Assembly: GCF_910592395.1 (NCBI RefSeq)
Contig: NC_088314.1
Location: forward strand, 7,750,001-7,814,000
From: Lineus longissimus
Lineage: Eukaryota; Nemertea; Pilidiophora; Heteronemertea; Lineidae
DNA length: 64,000 bases
Reading direction: 5' to 3'
The position numbers and the translations under genes were made by a program. This document shows positions 34,526-45,500 of the stretch, piece by piece. How positions within the stretch are numbered: position 1 is the stretch's first letter; each line of letters starts with the position of its first letter. A model generated the notes under the pieces. It did no database searches. It worked only from the letters and a program-made list of their open reading frames with translations, and had not been told where the DNA came from.

Positions 34526-36565
34526 TTGAGATGTTGGAGGTGACAGACGACAGAAAAGGACATTCGCTTTCAGGGACGACAGAAGACGTTCAAAGATACC
34601 TTGAGTTGTTGGAGGTGACCGACCACAGTATAGTACGTTCGCTTTCGGGGGCGACAGATGACAATCAGATGTGCCTAGAGGTGTAAGGTGCTGACCGATG
34701 ACAGCATAGGACTTACGCTTTCAGGGCCGACAGAAGACGTTCAAAGGTGGCTTAAGATGTTGGAGGTGACCGACGACAGTAAAGGACGTTCGCCTTCGAG
34801 GGCGAAAGAAGACGTTCAGAGGTTGCTAGATATGTTACAGCACAGGACATTCGCTATCAGGGCCGACAGAAGACGTTCAGAGGTGGCTTGAGATGTTGGA
34901 AGTGACCGACGACAGTATAGGACGTTCGCCTTCAGGGGAGACAGAAGACGATCAGAGGTGGCTTGAGATGTTGGAGGTGACCGACGACAGTATAGGACGT
35001 TCGCTTTCGGGGGCGACAGACGACAATCAGAGTTGGCGAGGTTGGAGGTGACCGACGACAGCATAGGACGTTCGCCTGCAGGGTCGACAGAAGACGTTCA
35101 AAGGTGCCTTCAGATGTTGGAGGTGACATACGACAGTATAGGTCGTTCGCCTTCGGGGGTGACAGAAGACAATCAGAGTAGGCCAGATATGTTGGAGGTG
35201 ACCGACGACAGCATAGGACATTCGCCTTCAGGGCCGACAGAAGAGAATCACTGGTGGCTTGAGATGTTGAAGGTGACCGACGACAGCATAGGACATTCGC
35301 CTTTAGGGCAGACAGAACACGTTCAAAGATGGCTAGAGATGTTGGAGGTGACCGACGACAGTATAGAAATGTTGCCTTCAGGGGCGACAGAAGACGTTTA
35401 GAGATGGCTAGAGATGTTAGGTGGTGACCGATGACAGAATAGGACGTTCGCCTTCAGGGCGGACAGAAGACGTTTAAAGGTGGCTTGAGATGTTGGAGGT
35501 GACCAATGACAGTATAGGACGTTTGCCTTCGGGGCCGACAGAAGACGATCAGAGGTGCCTTGAGATGTTGGAGGTGACCAACGACAGTATAGGACGTTTG
35601 CCTGCGGGGTGACAGAAGACGATCAGAGGTGGCTAGGTTGGATGTGAACGAAGACGGTATAGGACGTTCGCTTTCAAAGGTGATTGAAGATGTTAAGATG
35701 TGGCTTGAGGTGTTTGGAGGTGACCAATGTCAGTATATGACATTCCTTTTCAGAGGCAATAGAAGGTGGCTTGAGATTTTTGGGATGTGACAGAAGATAT
35801 TGGAGGACATTAGCAATCAAGGGTGACTAAAGAAGTTTTGTGATGGCTTGAGATGTTGAGTAGTGACGGAAGACAGTGGAGGACAATCGCATTCGGGGGT
35901 GACAGAACGTTCTGAGGTGGCTGGAACTTTTGGGATGTGACAGAAGGTAGTGGAAATCAAGAGCGACTGAAGAGGTTTTGTGAAGGCTCGAGATGTTGAG
36001 AGGTGACAGAAGTAATAAAGATATTCAGATTCAGAGGCGACAGGTGTCGTTCAATGATGGCTAAAAGTGTTGCAGGAGGTGGCATCGATTTTTGCAGGAG
36101 GTGACGCAGAGGACATTTGCAGAGAAGATGTTTGATTATGGTTGGGACAGTTATGTCATGTGCATCGATTTTCGCAGGAGGTGTTGCAGAGGACATTTGC
36201 ACTGCAGAGAAGATGTTTGATTATGGTTGGGACAGTTATGTCACGTGCATCGATTTTTGCAGGAGGTGACGCAGAGGACATTTGCAGAGAAGATGTTTGA
36301 TTATGGTTGGAGACAGCTATGTCATGTGCATCGATATTTCGAGGCAACAAAAGATGTTTGGAGATGGCTCGAGATGTTTGTAGGAGGCAGAAGACCGTAG
36401 AGCACATTCGCATTCAGAGGTGACAGAAGCCGTGGCTCGAGATATTGGGATGGTGTCAGAAGATTTCAAAGATGGTTAAAGATGTTTGCAGGTGAGAGAA
36501 GACATGGAGTACATTCGCCTTTAGAGGAAACAGAAGACGATCAGAGATGACTTATGGTGTTAGGT
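34526..36565 (+). repeat. 75-bp satellite, right block in inverted orientation
   Basis: Same unit as the left block but reverse-complemented (CTTGAGATGTTGGAGGTGACC then GACGACAGTATAGGACGTTC), about 27 units. Homogeneous to about 35640, then progressively degenerate to about 36565. The two blocks are head-to-head. Confidence 0.9.
36082..36332 (+). repeat. Local 80-86 bp tandem triplication inside the satellite edge
   Basis: Three near-identical copies starting GCATCGATTTTTGCAGGAGG and containing GATGTTTGATTATGGTTGG; the middle copy has a 5-base insertion (ACTGC) and the third a single extra base. Distinct from the 75-bp unit, so a later local expansion. Confidence 0.8.
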
Positions 36566-37910
36566 GATAGGTGATCTTAGGTCCCAGGTTAAGGACAGTG
36601 TTTTTGTTGTCCGTGCGGTTGCTCATGGTTGTGACAACACGGACTGGCTGATCCTGCTTTGACATCCACTCAGAAGCACCAGATTCAGGAAGGACACTCA
36701 TACTGGGCTTCGCTTACCAGTATGTCTTTGTCTCCCAAAGAACATTTGATAAGAAAGACAATGAACAAGAAGAATCTTTCATTTCTTGATTTTACAGTCT
36801 GAATATATTTCCTTTCATAAATAATTGAAAATGTTGACGTACACAAAACAATCAAGTACATAACATAACAGTTTATACAATATCACTAACATGGTGGGCA
36901 AATTCTTCTCATGATCGATGCTAGGCCGATTAGAAAGATTTTGTTTTCATCAACTTTTGCCACTTTTATTCTGCAAAATCCCTAATCCCCCTCAGAATTG
37001 GTCAGCAACAATCCTTTTACACTGTTGGGAGTCTCGGGGATCTTGGCAGACTCCTCTTTTTTTAGGACCCACACCATAGTTTTCCCTCAACCCTCTTTTC
37101 AACAGCTAATGGACAAATTTGGGTTCAGATGGGATGCTTAACTCTTTTACTAACACAGGGTTTTTTAACAGTGCTGTACCCCTGGCCCACCAGGTACAGA
37201 CCGGGGGCCACCTGGATCCCAACTTGGCTTAGGAAAAGTTTCATTGCAAAATAGCTTGCATTACCCAATCTTAAGGTAGAGGAGTGCATACAGTTTAAGT
37301 GAAGTGTTGTAATCTCTTTTTACAGGTGTAATCAACAAAAGACTGGCCCCAAAAGACTTAAAGGTACAGTGGTTGAACAACAGAAGCTGTACGGATAACT
37401 GCTGGCCAGTAGTATACAGATACGGTATATACTGGGTGCGGGATTGAAAGAGTTAACATGAAAATACATTCAGTTAAAGAGTTGGACATCCAAAAATATT
37501 ATTACATTGGCCAGGAAAATGCCATTCATGCGATTAGTTAATTATACATATACAAACAGTTACTATGCTACTTTCTGTATAGAATTCCCAAGCACAAGGA
37601 TCAACAAAGTATTTTACATTGCCCAAAAATAACTTATGCGACACAGGATTTAAACCAGGATGGGAACACCTGGGTTCAGCGCTATCATCCAAGCAAAGCA
37701 AACTATCGGCTTGGTACTGTGCAGAGGCCATTTCAACAGCTGAGTAAAGGAGGTTGCAAATCGATTGGGAGGCAATGAATTTTTTAATGCCCTTTAATGC
37801 ATATATATGGTCAAACTTGCTTGACAGGATATAGATAATGACATTCAAAAGAAGACGAACACCCATGGCAAGTTTGATGGCATTTGGACCTGAAACGACG
37901 ACACAAATTA
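36566..37910. other. Spacer, no gene recognised
   Basis: May include the distal 3' UTR of the IP3R gene, but no convincing minus-strand poly(A) signal was identified. Short ORFs only. Confidence 0.3.
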
Positions 37911-38163
37911 CTATACAACCATATATACGCAATGAAAGTTGCCAACATCTTCATGATGTAGACGTTTATTTACACTACATACATATTCCACGATCGATTT
38001 CGGTTCGCTTGAACCCTCATCGGGCGGTATACAAGACTGAATGAGAACCATAGACTGGTGACATACATGTATGTCATCGATCGTTGAATATGTATATAGG
38101 GTAAATAAACGTCTACATCATGAAGATGTTAGCAACTTTCATTGCGTATATATGGTTGTATGG
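37911..38163. mobile_element. Foldback MITE with ~80-bp near-perfect arms
   Basis: Outer ends TACAACCATATATACGCAATG and complement. Left arm ~37911-38000, right arm ~38078-38163, loop ~78 bp. Arms contain CTTCATGATGTAGACGTTTA and its complement. The arms are almost identical, so recent insertion or gene conversion is likely. No ORF. Confidence 0.8.
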
Positions 38164-39426
38164 CTATCTGGACTCCCTCCCCAAGTTATACAAATTACTA
38201 TACAAAATCAGGCCTTACCATATTAATAAGGAGGTTACACCAGAAGGGAAGCTACAAGGTTCTTTAGATAACAGGACATAATACTCCCGAGGAGAGAGCT
38301 ACAGATTCAGACATGTACAGACAAGTTGAAATCAACGTGAGTTAAATTTGAAAGCGACAAAACAGACACCTAGTCCTTTACAACACTGCAAGACAATAGT
38401 AAATAGAACCTTCTCTACTCTTCTCTGAATTCAAACATTTTGAGAAGTTCCCCTCGAAGAGTGGGACTGCACCTTACACATTTAGAGTGAAAATACATCT
38501 TTTTACAACTGGCGTAAAATTCAACTGAACTGATGCGGAGAGAAGCTGGCAAAGTGTGTAATAGCATCTCACTGCAACCTAGGAACACTTCACATGGACA
38601 ATAGGGGGCGCAAAGATGATCTTTTTACACAATGTTGAATAAAACAAAATAATGTTGCTTTGCTCTGTCAGATAAAATTAAAAAGTGCATAACAATATCT
38701 GATGTTTGAGTTTCCCAAATTAATGAAATGAGGAATACTATCTCTGCGCCGCCCTATTGAGCAGAAAACCTACTATTCTGCACTTTTGATCACTGCTGCT
38801 ACCAATTTGTGTTCCTGATTGCAGACTGTACAGCAAATAGGCATAATTGGTCTGGAACTGGATCAGGATAGGAAGAAAGCAATGTTTCGTTGCTCTGCGA
38901 AAATGAAGCCCTTTAGCTTAAACACTAGAATAATATATCGGATGGCTCTGATGAATCAGTGTGCCTATTGCATCAAGTTACAAAAACATTATGACAATTA
39001 CGTTCCCGAGTTTAAAAATTAGAACATTTTTAGTATACAGCACACTTTGGAGATTAACTGTGGCCACTAGATCTGCACTTTTCGTTCATTGAGTATGATG
39101 GACATTTCAAACTTCCTCCTCAAATGATATTCCTTTTACATGTTAAAGCAGAACTGAACCAAAAAATACCCAATTGATGAACCCAAGATGTTGTATCCCA
39201 AACATCTAAATTGCCAAGCAAATACAACCAAGAACAGGTCAAAACTGGTTGCCGAGTTGAGTATTTTGAGCAGGTATAACATGGTCTGAGCCAAAATCAC
39301 AGAACACAGGATAAAATAGGTTTTGACATAGCTGTTGATTGGTTGGATTTCAAGTGGGTGGATTTAATCTGTCTGGTGTGACCAATTACGACAGACCAGG
39401 ATGAGTGATTGACAGCGAGGTGAGGA
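38164..39426. other. Spacer / possible distal 3' UTR of the IP3R gene
   Basis: No ORF with family resemblance and no recognised repeat. Confidence 0.3.
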
Positions 39427-39555
39427 TTAGAACTGTAGAGGATGGGCAGTGTTGTTGTTGAGGTTCTGGTTGAGGTTCTGGTTGAGGTTGGGGCTCGTTG
39501 AGGATGTCGGATGGAGTAAGCCAATGCGCTGTTTCTGTTTGCGTTGTTCCACCAT
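39427..39555 (-). CDS. ITPR: IP3R distal alternative last exon (long tail)
   Basis: Acceptor TTTCTAG, then [16 protein letters not shown] followed by an Asn/Gln/Leu-rich tail ([10 protein letters not shown]) from a 12-base repeat, ending FTAA: 42 aa. The first 14 residues match the conserved end of IP3Rs and of the proximal exon. Splicing from 43719 (phase 0) fits. The Asn-rich tail has no counterpart I know in vertebrate IP3Rs. Confidence 0.85.
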   Translation of the reverse strand: MVEQRKQKQRIGLLHPTSSTSPNLNQNLNQNLNNNTAHPLQF

Positions 39556-42500
39556 CTAGAAAGGAAAGAAGACATGGTTACAACAATATATACAGAGGCA
39601 TTTGACCTTTGGCTTTGACCTTCAAAGGTCATAACACGGTCAAATGGGGTTTGTACCTGTTTAGGCAGGCCATGTCGATTTAGCGGAATCTGTAGGAAAA
39701 GGGGAATCGGCAGGAACTGGGCGGAAACAGCCTAAAAACAGCATGAGAATATAAGATGTTAAATATGTCAGTAAAATCTGGAATATATTCACCATGATTT
39801 TTTCATGGGCTCTGGCGAATCTATTGTGGCCCATATTTGGTATATTAATTTGAAGAACAACCGTGCATATATTATGTTCCAAAATGTCAACGCTAATCTC
39901 GCTGCAATTTCATCAATCAAACTTTTAAAAACACTTTCACAGACAAGACGAAGCTTATGAAACAACGATGATGAGATGGGATGACACTATACAGCAGGGG
40001 AAGATACAGTAAATGCTCAGTTACCTCGGGATCAGCCAATTTTTGCAAACACATAATATGAGGCCTTTATGGGGGAGAGAAAGTTGACCACTTATTTCTG
40101 GTGACAGCTGTTTCAATAGGTGTTTAAATTAACATGAAGTCAGAACATCATGCTCATTTCGTTTATTCAAGTCAGACCCCTTGGGAGTTCATTGAGTAAT
40201 AGAATAAAAGTGAATAGGTCGCTCTTGTCTGCATTGGAGTGTATCCTAACACTGAATGAAAAGTCAAAATCAGTCAGCATTAGACAACTCATTACAACAC
40301 TAAAAAAGACCAAATTTCAACATTGATTGGTGGAATGAGTCTCATGAGCCGAAAAGTCAACACTTTATGACAAATTCAGACTTCTGTTACAAGTCAGTCA
40401 CTGTCTTCATTGTAATCATGAAACACAATATCCTCTTCCACATCAGACAGTTCATCTTCATCAAGGAGAAGACCTCCTTCCGCCTGAGCATCGGCGTATT
40501 GTCCATTTTCACGTGGAATGAGTCCAGCTACTTGGAATCCCCGAATTGCTGCATTGGGACTTACATCAGCCCATGCATGACTTAGAATTCCTAGAACTGA
40601 TAGGAGAGGGATTTTGTCACACTGTCCATCTGCATTAGTATGCTGGGTTTTCCATTCCTTCCAGTACTTACGGACCAAGGTTTTAAACCCCCTCATGACG
40701 GTTAGGTCTAGAGGCTGGGCGAGAGATGTACATCTGGCAGGGATGTCATCAAGTAAAATACCAGCTTCAACCAGAGGCTGGCAGAATTGTTCGGCCTGAT
40801 GTGGGCGAAATCTGTCTACCAAAAGCAAAATTTCATTTGGATTAAAGTCTCCAACAAAGGGAAAAAAGATTTCTTCCTGCCAGTGCTGCAGTGTTCCTGC
40901 ATTCTCCCACCCAGACCTTGAAGACGTTACCCTTACATTTTCTGGTATGTCATGCAGGGCTCTGATTTCCCTAACAAAACCGGGTTCCCTGAAAACGACA
41001 TGAGCTGGAGCTTTCTCTCCATTTGACCCAATTGTAAGTCCAACCGTACAACCCAGTTTTGGGTTCCCCTCGATGTCCGCACATCAATGTTCTTTGACCC
41101 CTTTGTTGCAGCAGTATACATTGGCGGAAAATCAAGTTGGGTAAAAGTTTCATTAAAGTTAAAAATAGTGTGGACGTTATTTTCCTGAACAGTAGTCCGT
41201 ACCTCCTCTTGAAATCTAGCCACCCTCTCCTCAGCATCACGTGGTAATGTGGCAGTATCCTTGGTCTTTCGACGAAACGTGATGCACTTTCTGGCCATGA
41301 ACCTTGACAACCACCCATCACTAGCAACAAAGTTCACTCTTTCAGGGCGCTGGTGCCTCATTTCATCCTGTCTTTCGACAGGAAGCTCACCCCACCAATT
41401 TTCAAAGGCTACAACAGCATCCTGGCGAAGATCAGACCTGGATACAGGCAGAGCTCTCTGCCTCCTCTCAAGAAATGACTGGTGCACGGCATCTTCAACC
41501 TCAGGCCATAATCCATCATGATCAATGCGCACCCTTCGACTGTGAGCATTGTGTTCTGCCTGGTCCATGAGGTGGTCAATGTCCTATATCCATCCGCGCA
41601 AAGTTGAATTGGCCAATCTATGCCTCCTTGCATACTCTGCGACATTCAAAACCTGACCATGTTCAATAGCATGCTGACAGTCTAATGCATGCCGTAGACG
41701 TGCCTCCACAGGGTAGCCATGGAGTCGCCTAGACGTACCAGGACGATGACCTTCCATATCACCCTCACCATCATTAGGCATATCCATGCAGACAACCAAA
41801 CGTACAAACAACACGAAAAGGTGGATAAAAGTTGTAATCATTGTCACTGGTCAGAGGTCTGCGTATTGAATGACTGAAACCAATTTCACTAAAAAACAAG
41901 AAAGGGTTAATTCTTTTTCTCCTACAATAGTATGAAATAGACCCAGGCCTTGGCAAAGGACACGTCTCATTCAAGTCCTCTTTCAGAAAACCAATCAACC
42001 ATAGGCCTGTACACTTCTATTCACTAAAAAATCAGTGTCACATTTTACATGAATACCCTCTCTGGGCCCCATTTTATACCAAAAACTAAGTTGATCTGAA
42101 GTAGGCCTATCCCGAGGTAACTGAGCATTTACTGTATATCTGTGAGGAATAAAATGGGAAAAAGACAACCCAAGAAACTGAATTTTATACTGAATCACGA
42201 AAATGGGTTGTACGCACAACTCACTATCAAAAACTTGCAAGGTAACATTTAACAGTCACTACTCAGCCAATTTATAATTCTGCTTGATAAGAGACCAGTC
42301 ATTTCCACAATGGCACATTACGAAATACACCCATTATGAAACATAGGTTTTTGTTGTTGTTGATCTTGCTGCAGACTAACGAAAGATGAAATAAACTGGG
42401 TTTGTAAATATGTTTATATCAAAAGAGTAAATAAAGAGAAAGTGCAAAACTAAGAGGAATGTAAAATAGATTGCAGCATGTATACAAAGCAGTTTGAAAA

Positions 42501-45500
42501 GCATAGCAGTTTTTTTCGGTCTGATCCAAAAGTTACTTCCACATATGGCTTGACCCAAGCAAAATTCTCACAGGTTAAATTTTTTATCCTACAAGTTTTC
42601 ATATCGTTTCAAGTTTTTAACTTAGAACAGAATGGTGAAGAAATTAACACATCTATCATGTTAATACCACTAGCACATATTACAAACAAAATGGAAAAAT
42701 AATAATTGAAAATTACAATAAAGGAAAACAAATGACATGACCAGTGATATATCTACATTTCATGAGATTGTGAAAACACCTTGTCTACTTTCTGCCTGCC
42801 AATACTGTGTCAAAGACCAATAAGACGTCTTCCCAGTCATTTTTTCCAAGGTTTTGATTTCCCTTTGAAATCCTTAATATATCACTGGTTCAACCGATTA
42901 TATTTGGGGTTCTCACTGGCATGTACATTTCACATATAAGTTTACAGTATTTGTGAAAAATACAGCAACTGTCTAAGTGCTGTTCACCAAACAATAGCTC
43001 AGTGTAACAGTAACACTAGCCTGCAGTATATGAAAGTCTCGGAACAATTTGCGATGACTTCTATACCTGGGAATAACACTTTCACACTAGAAACATTCTC
43101 AACTTATTTCTCGTTTTGTGAGAACCCCAAATGTATATACATATAGACAACCATGCAGTCTCATTATCTACCAGTTAGTAGTGTTAAGCAAGCCGATGCG
43201 TTGTTTTTGCTTTCTTTGCTCCATCATCTGAAAAAACACAAGCAATAAGAAAATATAAACCACATCCTAGATCCTTTTTTTCTTTTACAGGGTGACCCAA
43301 AAAATACACCCCATGAAACGGTTCCAACCATTTAGGTATCGACAAATTTCGTGCTCACCAACTCCATTCAATAGTCTCTTGCACAATCAGAGTCAAGCCT
43401 ATGGCTCAATCAGTCTTTTTAGTATGCCCTTTCAAAGAAAATGGCCAATAAGTCAAAACACTTTTTTTGCATCACCCTGTACCCAGTTTATTTTCTTGTC
43501 AGAAACTTCTACAGGGTGGGACCACCACCTATACCTCCAACCATAAGACAGAGATGACCAGCCAAAGCAACCAGACAGACTCAACTCCTCGCACAGGCTC
43601 CCCACATCGATGATGCTAACTATTGATCAGACATGCTGTTATAAAGTAACCTCATACAAATGTTGCATCCACTTTGGAATCTTACTTTAGACCAATACTG
43701 CACTATTTCACCACTCACCTGGTCTTTGAGTTCTGACAGCTGTTGTGATAACGTCTGTACAAGGCCATTCGTACTTTCCAGCTGAGCTTGTAGATTGCGT
43801 AGCTCGTTTTGTTCACCCTCGCTATCATCCACTGCAAGCGACATGGCGCGCATACGTGGGAACCAATCCAAATTTTTATCCTGGAGGGAAGAACGAGTAA
43901 TCATTACACAACTGCCAGAAAATCCAAAATGGGAAATTTTCTTTCCTGATCGTGAGGTCCTGTGATGAAGGAAATGGCTTTATTTTAATTCGAACGCATA
44001 TAGGAAGGGACGGATGAGTAATAACACTGGTCCTACCTACATGATGCAGCTGACCAGATATCTGACAAGGGCTCATCAAAGCCTTCATCCAGGCATTTGT
44101 AGTGGTGTAAGAGGGACACAAACAATGACACATATTGCACTCACCTTAACCATAGCATCAACATAGCTCTCGGGTCCAGTAAACTCGGTGGGATCTTTCA
44201 CAGTCACTAAGACAATGAAGTAAAGATAATGCCACATGTTGTGCTCCGATTTAATGTGCTCTTCAAACGACACAGACTTGTTGTCGAAAGAGGATCTGTC
44301 CAAACCTGAAAATGAAGGTATAAGTTTTCAAAGTCAACATCCCATCCGTCCCAATGCAGCAGCGCATGTGTTTAATGCAGCTCTTGTGGCCCTTCTGGTT
44401 TCAATCTTGTTGAGAATCAATGACTGCCATAATCATGGTCATCAAAACTGGATATAAAAGGTCCCCCTTGAAGGCCTTGAACTTTGGACACAAAGACATA
44501 GTTGAGAATTCCTCCTGAAGAGGGCACTGCAGACACACTCCCCAGTACAGTGCAGTTCAGTACTTACCACATATAAAGCATGTATTTTTGAGTATCTCCT
44601 CTTTCTGCTGCTTTTCACTCCTGAGATCGGCGAAAGTATCGATGATAACACCAAAGATGAGGTTTAACACAATGATAATCACAATGAAGAAGAAGGCAAG
44701 GTCGTACAACACCCGCGCAACGAATAAAGGCTCCTGAAACACAAAAACACATCATCATCATTTTAATGGCAAAACACCAAAATACTAAACAGACGCTTTC
44801 AAGTCAGTTGTTGGGTATAACTTTAAAAAAGGCCTATCTTGTACTCAAAGCGGATATTTGAAAAATACTGTAATACAGATGGTTATACCTCAATAATTTA
44901 GGGCCCAGGGCAACATTTCGTGCTTCTAAGGCACCTTCAGGGGGCTACCTGTGGCCCTTTCCGACATTTCAGTAACCACTCACCGAACTACTTGGTTTCC
45001 GCAACACGTCACCGATGCCACCTCCGTTCCGCAGACCCTCATTTAACGTCGTCACAATACACATGACCAACGAATCACAGTGGCGCTCTTTCTCGTCCTC
45101 GTCAGGCTTGGCGACGCCCGTATCTGGCGGCAATCCTGCAAAAGGGTCACCGCTGTCATTGAGGCCGAAATCGTTGGCGCTGATGTCTGGAAGTGCAGGA
45201 CAGGACTTGACACACATGCAGGAGACAGATATACACCACCAAGACAGATAGATAAACAACACAAAGACAGATAGGTAAACAACACAAAGACAGATGGATA
45301 GATGGATAAACAACACAAAGACAGATTGGTAAACAACACAAAGACAGATGGGTAAACAACACAAAGACAGATGGGTAAACAACACAAAGACAGATGGATA
45401 AACAACACAAAGACAGATGAATAAACAACACAAAGACAGATGGATAAACAACACAAAGACAGATGGATAAACAACACAAATACAGATTGGTAAACAACAC

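Noticed and set aside
30240-35401. Many ORFs of 60-120 codons on both strands
   Set aside because: They follow the 75-bp satellite unit, occur in several frames and break at indels. No start context or splice structure.
37534-37932. 132-codon minus-strand ORF with hydrophobic start
   Set aside because: No domain, no splice partners, and it runs into the foldback element at 37911.
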